The position numbers and the translations under genes are program-made. This document shows, one piece after another, positions 46,064 to 55,851 of a stretch of 64,000 bases of DNA. The notes below the pieces were generated by a model. It was given only the letters and a program-made list of their open reading frames with translations, made no database searches and was not told the origin of the DNA. Position 1 is the first letter of the stretch, and every line of letters begins with the position of its first letter. This stretch comes from Streptomyces lydicus. GTDB taxonomy: Bacteria; Actinomycetota; Actinomycetes; Streptomycetales; Streptomycetaceae. The stretch covers positions 120,380 through 184,379 of the forward strand of contig NZ_JNZA01000027.1 of assembly GCF_000717345.1 (NCBI RefSeq), written 5' to 3'.

Positions 46064-47377
46064 ATGGATACCGCATACGCACCCCGGCCCCGCGCCCCAC
46101 GAGTGCCCGTGGGGCTGCGCGCCCCCTTCTCCGGGCGCACCTGGCGGGAGTTCCTGTACCTCTTCCTCAGCCTCCCGATGTCCGTCCTGATGTTCACGTA
46201 CGCGGTGGCGGTCATCGCGCTCGGCGCCGGCCTGCTGGTGACGTTCCTGGGCGTGCCGGTGCTGGCGGGCGGTCTGGCCGGCGGCCGGGCGCTGGGCGGT
46301 GTGGAGCGTGCGCGGGCCCGCGGCCTGCTGGGGACGGACGTGGCCGACCCGGAGCCGGTCCGCCCGTCGAAGCCGGGGCTGCTGGCGTGGGTCGGGGCGG
46401 TGCTCAAGAGCGGGGTGTCCTGGCGGCACCTCCTCTACTCCCTGCTGCACTTCCCGTGGGCGGTCTTCTCCTTCGTCGTGTCGCTGACGTTCTGGACCGT
46501 CGGCTGGACCCTGCTGGCCTACCCGCTGTGGCGGTGGACCCTCCCCGCGTATCTGGGGCAGCCCGGTATCCAGTTGTGGGGCGACGGCTCCGGCAACGGC
46601 GTCTATCTCGACACCCCGGCGGAGATCGGGTTCGCCGCCGGGGCCGGGCTGCTGCTCGTGCTGGCCGGGCCGTGGCTGATCCACGGGCTGACCCAGGTGG
46701 ACCGGGTCATGGTGCGCGGCCTGCTGGGCCCGTCGTCCCTCGCCACCCGGGTCACGCAGCTGGAGACCGACCGCGGGGTGGTCGTGGACACCGCGGCGGC
46801 CGATCTGCGGCGCATCGAGCGCGATCTGCACGACGGCGCGCAGGCCCGGCTGGTCTCCCTCGCCATGGATCTGGGCCTGGCCAAGGAGAAGCTGGCGGAG
46901 GACCCGCAGGCCGCCGCGAAGATGGTCGACGAGGCGCACGGCGAGGTGAAGATCGCGCTCCAGGAGCTGCGGGACCTGGCCCGCGGGATCCATCCGGCGA
47001 TCCTCACCGACCGGGGGCTCGGCCCGGCGCTGTCGGCGCTGGCCGCGCGCTGCACGGTGCCGGTGCAGGTCACCGTGGATCTGGACCGCCGGCCGGCCGC
47101 GGCGATCGAGGGCATCGCGTACTTCACCGCCTCCGAGCTGCTGCAGAACGTCTCCAAGCACGCCCGGGCGACCGGCGCGACGCTGGACGTCTGGTGCACC
47201 GCGGACCGGCTCATGGTGCTGGTGTCGGACGACGGCCGGGGCGGCGCCCGCGCCGACGAGGGCACCGGCCTGGCCGGCCTCGCCGAGCGGCTCGCCGCCG
47301 TCGACGGCCTGCTGATGATCGAATCCCCCGTGGGCGGCCCGACCTCGATCACCGCCGAGCTGCCGTGGCGCGGCTGA
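46064..47377 (+). CDS. Two-component sensor histidine kinase 2 (HisKA_3)
   Basis: A 437-residue paralogue of kinase 1. The sensor part spans about residues 25-215 and has an additional extracellular insert (near residues 165-185); the phosphoacceptor is H256 in RRIERDLHDGAQARLVSLAM, followed by a complete HATPase domain (ELLQNVSKHA, DDGRGG). ATG at 46064 is a choice by alignment; an earlier in-frame ATG at 45935 would add 43 poorly conserved residues. It ends at a strong terminator. Confidence 0.88.
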   Translation: MDTAYAPRPRAPRVPVGLRAPFSGRTWREFLYLFLSLPMSVLMFTYAVAVIALGAGLLVTFLGVPVLAGGLAGGRALGGVERARARGLLGTDVADPEPVRPSKPGLLAWVGAVLKSGVSWRHLLYSLLHFPWAVFSFVVSLTFWTVGWTLLAYPLWRWTLPAYLGQPGIQLWGDGSGNGVYLDTPAEIGFAAGAGLLLVLAGPWLIHGLTQVDRVMVRGLLGPSSLATRVTQLETDRGVVVDTAAADLRRIERDLHDGAQARLVSLAMDLGLAKEKLAEDPQAAAKMVDEAHGEVKIALQELRDLARGIHPAILTDRGLGPALSALAARCTVPVQVTVDLDRRPAAAIEGIAYFTASELLQNVSKHARATGATLDVWCTADRLMVLVSDDGRGGARADEGTGLAGLAERLAAVDGLLMIESPVGGPTSITAELPWRG

Positions 47378-47392
47378 TCCGGTAGGGACCGC

Positions 47393-47427
47393 GGCGCGGG
47401 GCCGGGACGGGGGTCCGGCCCCGCGCC
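47393..47427 (+). terminator. Terminator after sensor kinase 2
   Basis: A perfect 13-bp stem GGCGCGGGGCCGG / CCGGCCCCGCGCC with a 9-base loop, 15 bases after the stop codon. It implies that the response regulator is made from its own promoter or by read-through. Confidence 0.85.
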
Positions 47428-47577
47428 GACCTGTCCGCCGACCGTCCGGCTCCGCCTCGGGCCGCCCTCCCCGCCTCGGCAGCACCCGTACCCCGCATCA
47501 CCCGCCCGCCCGCGTCCGGATGCTGGAATGCTGGCGGCTGACAGGGTGGGTGTGCTGAGGCATGGGGGATCTGAGTC

Positions 47578-48249
47578 GTGGAGAACAGGGTGCGGGTGGT
47601 CATCGCCGAGGATTCGGTGCTGCTCCGCGAGGGGCTGACCCGGCTGCTCACCGACCGTGGGCACGAGGTCGTGGCGGGCGTGGGGGACGCCGAGGCGCTG
47701 ATCAAGGTGATCGGTGAGCTGGCCGACGAGGGCGCGCTGCCGGACGTGGTGGTGGCGGACGTACGGATGCCGCCGACCCATACGGACGAGGGCGTGCGGG
47801 CCGCGGTCCGGCTGCGCCGCGACCACCCGGACCTCGGTGTCCTGGTGCTCTCGCAGTACGTCGAGGAGCAGTACGCCACGGAGCTGCTGGCGGGCTCCAC
47901 CCGGGGCGTCGGCTACCTGCTCAAGGACCGGGTGGCCGAGGTGCGGGAGTTCGTCGACGCTGTGGTCCGGGTCGCCGGGGGCGGCACCGCGCTGGACCCC
48001 GAGGTGGTGGCACAGCTGCTGGGGCGCAGCCGCAAGCAGGACGTGCTCGGCCGGCTGACCCCGCGGGAGCGCGAGGTGCTGGGGCTGATGGCCGAGGGCC
48101 GGACGAACTCCGCCGTGGCCCGGCAGCTGGTGGTCAGCGACGGCGCCGTCGAGAAGCACGTCAGCAACATCTTCCTGAAGCTGGGGCTGGCGCAGAGTGA
48201 CGGGGATCACCGCAGGGTGCTCGCCGTCCTCACCTATCTCAACTCCTGA
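47578..48249 (+). CDS. LuxR/NarL-family response regulator
   Basis: A 223-residue response regulator. The receiver domain has acidic residues E11 and D12, phosphoacceptor D61 (VVVADVRMPP) and the lysine of LLKDR; a NarL-type helix-turn-helix follows (LTPREREVLGLMAEGRTNSA and GAVEKHVSNIFLKLGL). GTG at 47578 has GGGGGA 8 bases upstream; a GTG four codons later, with GGAG, is also possible. It is the only regulator beside two kinases, so both may signal to it. Confidence 0.92.
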   Translation: MENRVRVVIAEDSVLLREGLTRLLTDRGHEVVAGVGDAEALIKVIGELADEGALPDVVVADVRMPPTHTDEGVRAAVRLRRDHPDLGVLVLSQYVEEQYATELLAGSTRGVGYLLKDRVAEVREFVDAVVRVAGGGTALDPEVVAQLLGRSRKQDVLGRLTPREREVLGLMAEGRTNSAVARQLVVSDGAVEKHVSNIFLKLGLAQSDGDHRRVLAVLTYLNS

Positions 48250-48542
48250 CGACCTGACACCCTGTCAGGTGGCTGGTCGGGGCGCCGCCCGCCCAGGTCC
48301 AGGACTTTGGGCGGAGAACCAATGGAGGAGTCCGGAGCGTCATGAACAAGGGGCCACGGGGGCGATGATTTCATGACAAAACGCACCAGATCACTGTCTC
48401 AGCTTGACGTCCATCATGTGAGCAACCCAGGGAAGGGCACCCTTACCCACGTACGATGGTTATGGGACAACCGTCCGGTACGACACGTCCCGAGCCCTGC
48501 CTCCGGCGGGGACGCCGCACCCCTCGAGGGAGGTCCGAAGCA
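48250..48542 (+). other. Gap between response regulator and korA
   Basis: A 293-base gap with no gene. A perfect 8-bp hairpin ACCTGACA-CCC-TGTCAGGT (48252-48270) right after the regulator stop may be its terminator or a binding site. The stretch 48360-48420 is relatively AT-rich and contains TTGACG (48403-48408), but a well-spaced -10 was not found. The korA ribosome binding site GGGAGG lies at the end. Confidence 0.4.
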
Positions 48543-50484
48543 GTGACCAGCCAGGTCAGTAGCCGAGCCGAGCAGACCGACGCAGCGCTTGTCGGGGAAC
48601 AGCGCACTTCCGGTAACGGCGGCGAAGGCAAAGAAGTCCGGCGCCTGGACCGGGTGATCATCCGGTTCGCCGGTGACTCCGGTGACGGCATGCAGCTCAC
48701 CGGGGACCGGTTCACATCCGAGACGGCGTCGTTCGGCAACGACCTGTCGACGCTGCCGAACTTCCCCGCCGAGATCCGCGCCCCTGCCGGCACCCTGCCC
48801 GGCGTCTCCAGCTTCCAGCTGCACTTCGCCGACCACGACATCCTGACGCCCGGTGACGCTCCGAACGTGCTGGTCGCGATGAACCCGGCCGCGCTCAAGG
48901 CGAACCTCGCCGACGTGCCGCGCGGCGCGGAGATCATCGTCAACACCGACGAGTTCACCAAGCGCCCGATGGCGAAGGTCGGCTATGCGACCAGCCCGCT
49001 GGAGGACGGCTCGCTGGCGGCCTACAACGTCCACCCCGTGCCGCTGACGACGCTGACGGTCGAGGCGCTCAAGGACTTCGGGCTCTCCCGCAAGGAGGCC
49101 GAGCGCAGCAAGAACATGTTCGCGCTGGGGCTGCTGTCGTGGATGTACCACCGGCCCACCGAGGGCACCGAGAAGTTCCTGCGCACGAAGTTCGCCAAGA
49201 AGCCGGACATCGCGGAGGCGAACGTCGCCGCGTTCCGGGCGGGCTGGAACTTCGGTGAGACCACCGAGGACTTCGCCGTCTCCTACGAGGTCGCGCCGGC
49301 GACCCAGGCGTTCCCTACCGGTACCTACCGCAACATCTCCGGCAACCTCGCGCTGTCCTACGGCCTGGTCGCCGCCTCCCAGCAGGCGGATCTGCCGCTG
49401 TACCTGGGCTCGTACCCCATCACCCCGGCCTCCGACATCCTGCACGAGCTGTCCAAGCACAAGAACTTCGGTGTGCGGACGTTCCAGGCGGAGGACGAGA
49501 TCGCCGGCATCGGCGCGGCGCTGGGCGCGGCGTTCGGCGGCGCGCTGGCGGTCACGACCACGTCCGGACCGGGTGTGGCGCTCAAGTCGGAGACCATCGG
49601 CCTCGCGGTCAGCCTCGAACTCCCGCTGCTGATCGTGGACATCCAGCGCGGCGGCCCCTCGACGGGTCTGCCGACGAAGACCGAGCAGGCTGACCTGCTG
49701 CAGGCCATGTACGGGCGCAACGGCGAGGCACCGGTGCCGATCGTGGCGCCGAAGACCCCCGCCGACTGCTTCGACGCGGCGCTGGACGCGGCCCGTATCG
49801 CGCTCACGTACCGCACCCCCGTCTTCCTGCTCTCCGACGGCTATCTCGCCAACGGCTCCGAGCCCTGGCGGATCCCCGACGTGGTGGAGCTGCCCGACCT
49901 GCGCGTCCAGTTCGCCTCCGGCCCCAACCACCAGCTGGCCGACGGCACCGAGGTCTTCTGGCCGTACAAGCGCGACGAGCAGACGCTGGCGCGCCCCTGG
50001 GCCGTGCCGGGCACCCCGGGCCTGGAACACCGCATCGGCGGCATCGAGAAGCAGGACGGCACCGGCAACATCTCCTACGACCCCGCCAACCACGACTTCA
50101 TGGTGCGCACCCGCCAGGCGAAGGTCGACGGCATCGAGGTCCCCGACATCGAGGTCGACGACCCCGCCACCGACGGCCTGGGCGCCAACACCCTTGTCAT
50201 CGGCTGGGGTTCGACGTACGGACCGATCACCGCCGCGGTACGGCGCGTACGGGGCGCAGGGGAGCGCATCGCGCAGGCCCATCTGCGCCACCTCAACCCC
50301 TTCCCACGGAATCTCGGCGAGGTCCTGGCGCGTTACGACAAGGTGATCGTGCCGGAGATGAACCTCGGACAGCTCGCCACTCTGCTGCGCGCCAGGTACT
50401 TGGTGGACGCGCGCTCGCACACCCAGGTCAGCGGAATGCCGTTCAAGGCCGAGCAACTCGCGGAGGTCTTTAAGGAGGCCATCA

Positions 50485-50492
<8 letters not shown>
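48543..50492 (+). CDS. korA: 2-oxoacid:ferredoxin oxidoreductase, alpha (gamma-alpha fused) subunit
   Basis: KorA (649 residues) works with KorB to oxidise 2-oxoglutarate (or another 2-oxoacid) to the acyl-CoA, reducing ferredoxin. The gamma domain is N-terminal (VIIRFAGDSGDGMQLTGDRF), and the TPP-related alpha domain follows with SYPITPASDILHELSKHKNF and QAEDEIAGIGAALGAAFGGA. The GTG at 48543 has GGGAGG 9 bases upstream. korB overlaps its end by 8 bases. Actinobacterial two-subunit enzymes of this form use 2-oxoglutarate; substrate is inferred. Confidence 0.93.
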
Positions 50493-51579
<1,087 letters not shown>

Positions 51580-51628
51580 CAGCGGGTACGGGCGCGGCTT
51601 CCCACCGCGCACGTTCCCGGTCGCCGCT

Positions 51629-51678
51629 GCGGGTGCCCGTGGAGGAGCGTCTTACGGCGTTCCCCTACGGGCACCCGC
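51629..51678 (+). terminator. Terminator of korAB
   Basis: A perfect 12-bp stem GCGGGTGCCCGT / ACGGGCACCCGC with a structured 26-base loop, followed by TGTCTTTA, 49 bases after the korB stop. Confidence 0.8.
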
Positions 51679-51763
51679 TGTCTTTACGGGGTGCGGCGCG
51701 TCTCTTCTGCGCGTCCGTTTCGAGTGCGATGCTGGCCGTTTCCCGTCCATCTGGGGGTAGGAA

Positions 51764-52630
51764 ATGAGCATTGTTGTCACCGGCGCCACCGGGGCGCTCG
51801 GCCGACTGGCCGTCGAGGAACTGCTCAGGCGCACCGCACCGGACGACATCGTCGCCCTCGCCCGCGACCGGGCCAAGGCCGCCGGCCTGGCGGCCCGGGG
51901 CGTCCGGATCGAGAGCGCGGACTACGGGCGGCCCGAAACGCTCGACGGGGTCTTCGCGGCCGGCGACCGGGTCCTGTTCATCTCCGGCAACGAGGCCGGG
52001 CAGCGGCTCACCCAGCACCGCGCGGTGATCGACGCCGCACGCGAGGCGGGCGTCGGGCTGCTCGCCTACACCAGCGTGCTGGGCGGACCGGCCGCCACCT
52101 TCTCCATCGCCGAGGAGCACATCGCCACCGAGCAGGCGCTGCTCGCGTCCGGAGTGCCGTACTGCCTGCTGCGCAACGGCTGGTACAACGAGAACTACAC
52201 CGGGGCACTGGCCACCACCCTGAAGATCGGCGCGGTGGTCGGCAGCGCGGGCGAGGGCCGGGTGGCCAGCGCCGCGCGGCGGGACTACGCCGAGGCCGCC
52301 GCCGTCGTGCTCACCGGCAGCGGCCACGACAACACGGTGTACGAGCTGAGCGGCGACACCGCCTGGACGATGGCCGAGTACGCGGCCGAGGTGTCCCGGC
52401 AGACCGGCCGGAAGATCCCGTACAACGATCTGCCGCACGACGCGTACGTGGCGCTGATGATCGAGGCGGGCGTACCGGCGCTGGGCGCGCGGATGGTCGC
52501 CGACGCGGACGCCGGGATCGCGCGCGGCGAGCTGGCCGCGACGCCCGGCGACCTCTCCCGGCTCCTGGGCCGCCCGACCACACCGATCGCCGAGTCGATC
52601 GCGGAGGCCCTGAAACAGCTGCCCACCTGA
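51764..52630 (+). CDS. NmrA-type NAD(P)H-dependent reductase, QorB-like
   Basis: A 288-residue atypical SDR close to QorB (NAD(P)H:quinone oxidoreductase 2). The nucleotide motif is GATGALG near the N-terminus; LLAYTSVLGG, YCLLRNGWYNENY and AARRDYAEAAAVVLTG follow in family order. It probably reduces quinones or electrophilic compounds with NADPH. ATG at 51764 has GGGGGTAGG upstream. It is separated from korAB by a terminator. Confidence 0.85.
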   Translation: MSIVVTGATGALGRLAVEELLRRTAPDDIVALARDRAKAAGLAARGVRIESADYGRPETLDGVFAAGDRVLFISGNEAGQRLTQHRAVIDAAREAGVGLLAYTSVLGGPAATFSIAEEHIATEQALLASGVPYCLLRNGWYNENYTGALATTLKIGAVVGSAGEGRVASAARRDYAEAAAVVLTGSGHDNTVYELSGDTAWTMAEYAAEVSRQTGRKIPYNDLPHDAYVALMIEAGVPALGARMVADADAGIARGELAATPGDLSRLLGRPTTPIAESIAEALKQLPT

Positions 52631-52798
52631 GGCGACTTCCCGCCGGAGCCGGCGCACGCCCGGCGCCGGTGCGCCGCCCGCAGCGCCCGCCGACGCCGCA
52701 CAGCCCAGGTGTCATGACCGTATGCCGATACACCCATGACAGCCGGGCCGTACGGCGCTACCTTCACAGGGTCGACGGAACATCCTCGGGAGGGTCCC

Positions 52799-53794
52799 TT
52801 GCAGCCTCGAAGCGATCAGCGCGCCGGACTCGCCTATGGTGCCGCCGCCTACACCATGTGGGGCCTGCTGCCGCTGTACTGGCACCTGCTGGACGCGGCC
52901 TCGCCGTCCGAGATCCTGGCCCACCGCATGGCGTGGTCCCTGCCCGTCGCCGTCGTCATCCTGGCCGTGCTGCGCCGCTGGGCCTGGGTGGGCCCGCTGC
53001 TGCGGCAGCCCCGGAAGCTGGCGCTGGTCCTGGTCTGCGCCGTGTTCATCTCGACGAACTGGTTCCTGTACATCTGGGCCGTCAATGCCGGGCACGTACT
53101 GGAGGCGTCGCTCGGCTACTTCATCAACCCGCTGGTCAGCATCGCCTTCGGGGTACTCGTGCTGCGGGAGCGGCTGCGGCCGCTGCAGTGGACGGCGGTG
53201 GGTGTCGGCGCCCTCGCGGTGGTCGTGATGACCGTCGCCTACGGCAAGGTGCCCTGGATCGCGCTCGGCCTGGCTCTCTCGTTCGCGACGTACGGGCTGG
53301 CCAAGAAGGGCATCAAGCTCGACGGCATCGAGGGGTTCAGCGCCGAGACGGCCATGCAGTTCCTGCCCGCACTGGGCTACTTGATCTTCCTGGGCGCACG
53401 CGGCGAGTCCAGCTTCACCACCGGCGGGGTGGGGCAGGCGCTGCTGCTCTCGGCGTGCGGTGTCGCGACCGCGGTGCCGCTGATCTGCTTCGGCGCCTCG
53501 GCGATGCGGCTGCCGCTGACGGTGATCGGGATGCTGCAGTACCTGGCGCCGACCTTCCAGTTCCTGCTGGGCCTCACGGTCTTCCACGAGGAGATGCCGC
53601 CGGAGCGCTGGGCCGGTTTCGCGCTGGTGTGGGCGGCCCTCGCCGTGCTGACCTACGACGCGCTGCGCACCGCACGGCGGGCGCGCGGCGAGCTGGCCGA
53701 GGCCGCGGCCCGCGCGGGCGAGGCGGCCGCCGCCGGTGCGCTCCAGACGGCCGTTGCCCCCGCGGAGCCCGAGGCCCCCGGCGTCAAGCCGTGA
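52799..53794 (+). CDS. rarD: RarD/EamA-family permease
   Basis: A 10-helix drug/metabolite transporter-type protein (331 residues from this start). RarD hallmarks seen are YTMWGLLPLYWHLLDAASP, EILAHRMAWS, FISTNWFLYIWAVNAGHVLE and ASLGYFINPLV. TTG at 52799 is preferred because GGGAGG lies 6 bases upstream; the earlier ATG at 52736 lacks a ribosome binding site. Its 3' end overlaps the convergent ABC permease gene by 11 bases. The substrate is unknown. Confidence 0.88.
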   Translation: MQPRSDQRAGLAYGAAAYTMWGLLPLYWHLLDAASPSEILAHRMAWSLPVAVVILAVLRRWAWVGPLLRQPRKLALVLVCAVFISTNWFLYIWAVNAGHVLEASLGYFINPLVSIAFGVLVLRERLRPLQWTAVGVGALAVVVMTVAYGKVPWIALGLALSFATYGLAKKGIKLDGIEGFSAETAMQFLPALGYLIFLGARGESSFTTGGVGQALLLSACGVATAVPLICFGASAMRLPLTVIGMLQYLAPTFQFLLGLTVFHEEMPPERWAGFALVWAALAVLTYDALRTARRARGELAEAAARAGEAAAAGALQTAVAPAEPEAPGVKP

Positions 53795-54674
53795 TGTCCC
53801 GGGTGGTGAACCGCGCCCAGGCCGCCGTGCCGAACACCGCCGCGTACACCGCCTGCAGGCCGAAGTTCTTCGCCAGCTGGTCCCAGTAGACGGGGTCGCG
53901 GAGCAGATCCGCGAAGGACAGCCAGTAGTGCGGGAAGAGGTAGGGCTGGATGGTCTCCAGCTGCGGGAGGGTGTCCAGGATCTGCACCGTGATCAGCAGG
54001 CCGACGGTGGTCGCCATGGCGGCGATGCCGCTGGTGGTGAGCGTGGAGAGGAACAGGCCGATCGCGGCCACCCCGACGAGCGACAGCGCCACCGCACCCG
54101 CGATGGCCAGCGCCCGCAGCAGCCCCTCGGCCAGGGGTATGGAGGTCCCGGAGAGCAGGGTGACCTCGCCCAGTGGGAAGAGCAGCGCGCCGGTCGCCAG
54201 CGCGGAGAGCGCCACGGTCAGCGTGCCCACCAGACAGAACGTCAGGGTCGTGGCGTACTTGACCAGCAGCAGGCGCGTACGGCCCGCGGGGGCGACGAGG
54301 AGGTAGCGCAGCGTCCCCCCGTGCGCCTCGCCGGCTATGGAGTCGCCCGCGATCACTCCGATCGCCATCGGGAGGAAGAACGGCAGCGTCACCGCCAGCG
54401 AGGTGAAGACCAGGAACACGCCGTTGTTGGTGACCTGGGAGATGAACGCCGGGCCGCCCTCGCCGCCACCGCCGCCCCCTGAACGGCCGCGTCCGGTCTC
54501 GATCCTGACGGCGACACCGACCAGGACCGGTACGCCCGCGAGCACCGCCAGCAGCGCGAGGGTGCGCCAGCGCCGGAAGGTCATGGTGATCTCGCTGCGC
54601 AGCAGGCCCAGCGACCACAGCGGCCGGGGACTGCGCGGCGCCGCCCCGGCCTGCGACAACTCAGCCTGCGACAT
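53784..54674 (-). CDS. ABC-2 type transporter permease
   Basis: A six-helix ABC-2 permease (296 residues). It has GDSIAGEAHGGTLRYLLVAPAGRTRLLLVK, the cytoplasmic coupling region of the family, here quoted in parts: GDSIAGEAHGGTLRYLL then VAPAGRTRLLLVK. A glycine-rich loop sits near residue 65. It overlaps the upstream ATPase gene by 14 bases, so the two form one exporter. The substrate is not known; neighbours suggest lipid or cell-envelope work. Confidence 0.85.
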   Translation of the reverse strand: MSQAELSQAGAAPRSPRPLWSLGLLRSEITMTFRRWRTLALLAVLAGVPVLVGVAVRIETGRGRSGGGGGGEGGPAFISQVTNNGVFLVFTSLAVTLPFFLPMAIGVIAGDSIAGEAHGGTLRYLLVAPAGRTRLLLVKYATTLTFCLVGTLTVALSALATGALLFPLGEVTLLSGTSIPLAEGLLRALAIAGAVALSLVGVAAIGLFLSTLTTSGIAAMATTVGLLITVQILDTLPQLETIQPYLFPHYWLSFADLLRDPVYWDQLAKNFGLQAVYAAVFGTAAWARFTTRDITA

Positions 54675-55707
54675 CGAAGCCCTCCCCGGTCAGCTGGACG
54701 AAGACGTCTTCCAGCGAGGCGCGTTCGGTACCGAAGGCGCGGACCCGGACCCCGGCGTGCACCAGCGCGGCGTTGAGGTCGGCGAGGTCGGGCGGCACCT
54801 GGCCGTCCGCTGCGCCGGGCAGGTCGCCCGTGACGCGGTCGTCGGTGAGCTGCAGCTCGGTCACGCCGTGCTCCTTCAGTACCCGGGCGGCGTCCGCCGG
54901 GTCGGGGGTGGTGACCGTCAGCCGGCCGCTCGCCCGCGTGTCGAGGACCGTGGCGGAGAGGTCGGCGACCGTGCCCTGGGTGATCAGCCGGCCGCGGGCC
55001 ATCACCGCGGCGTGCGTGCAGACCTGCTCGATCTCGTCGAGGAGGTGGGAGGAGAGGAAGACGGTGGTGCCGTCCGCCGCCAGCTCGCGGACCAGGGCGC
55101 GGATCTCCCGCATGCCCTGCGGGTCCAGGCCGTTGGTCGGCTCGTCGAGCACCAGCAGCTCGCGCGGCTGCAGCAGGGCCGCCGCCAGCCCCAGCCGCTG
55201 CTTCATGCCGAGCGAGTAGGCCCGCGCCTTCTTGCCGGCCGCGGCGGCCAGGCCGACCCGCTGCAACGCCTGGTCGACGCGCCGCTCGCGGGTGCGGGGA
55301 TCGGCGGCCGGGTCGGCCGCGTCGAAGCGCCTGAGGTTGTCGCGGCCGCTGAGGAAACCGTAGAGCGCCGGGCCCTCGATGAGGGCACCGACCTTGGGCA
55401 GCACCCGCCGGCCCGCGGCGGGCATCGGCGAGCCGAGCACCCGGGCGCTGCCGGCGGTGGCGTCGATCAGGCCCATCAGCATGCGGATGGTGGTGGTCTT
55501 GCCGCAGCCGTTCGGCCCGAGGAAGCCGAAGACGCTGCCGCGCGGGACGACCAGGTCGAGGCCGTCGACGGCGAGCTGGCCGCCGCGGTACGCCTTGGTG
55601 AGCCCCCGCGTCTCGATCACCGGGTCCGCGGGCGGCGGGCTCGCCGGGCCGGCGCCGGGCGCGGACGCGCGGGCGCCGTCGGGCCGCGTGGCGGGCGGCT
55701 GTGGCAT
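54661..55707 (-). CDS. ABC transporter ATP-binding protein
   Basis: An ABC ATPase (348 residues) with Walker A GPNGCGKT (64-71), signature YSLGMKQRL (164-172) and Walker B LLVLDEP (184-190), plus an ABC-2-type C-terminal domain. A Pro/Ala-rich N-terminus precedes the domain. It lies 120 bases after the LolA-like gene and in the same frame: only one TAG separates them (see findings). Confidence 0.92.
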   Translation of the reverse strand: MPQPPATRPDGARASAPGAGPASPPPADPVIETRGLTKAYRGGQLAVDGLDLVVPRGSVFGFLGPNGCGKTTTIRMLMGLIDATAGSARVLGSPMPAAGRRVLPKVGALIEGPALYGFLSGRDNLRRFDAADPAADPRTRERRVDQALQRVGLAAAAGKKARAYSLGMKQRLGLAAALLQPRELLVLDEPTNGLDPQGMREIRALVRELAADGTTVFLSSHLLDEIEQVCTHAAVMARGRLITQGTVADLSATVLDTRASGRLTVTTPDPADAARVLKEHGVTELQLTDDRVTGDLPGAADGQVPPDLADLNAALVHAGVRVRAFGTERASLEDVFVQLTGEGFDVAG

Positions 55708-55740
55708 CGGCTCTCCCGGTTCTCGTACGGATGGCCTGCG

Positions 55741-55781
55741 GGCCGCGCCGCGCCACCCCGGCGGGGTGGCGCGGCGCGGCC
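55741..55781 (-). terminator. Very strong hairpin between LolA-like and ABC genes
   Basis: A perfect 19-bp stem, arms 55741-55759 and 55763-55781, with a 3-base loop. It lies only 34 bases before the ABC start, so it is either the LolA-like gene terminator, with the ABC genes depending on read-through, or an attenuator. Confidence 0.8.
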
Positions 55782-55805
55782 CTCGACTGCTGCGGTGGCC
55801 CGCCC

Positions 55806-55851
55806 ACTTGGCGGCGTCGGCCGCGTCCTACTTGGCGGCGTCGGCCGCGTC
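55806..55851 (-). repeat. 24-bp tandem duplication spanning a stop codon
   Basis: The 22-base sequence at 55806-55827 is repeated at 55830-55851 (spacing 24). On the minus strand the two copies encode DAADAAK, with TAG after the first copy and TGG after the second, so the gene's last codons are echoed just after its stop. Confidence 0.85.
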
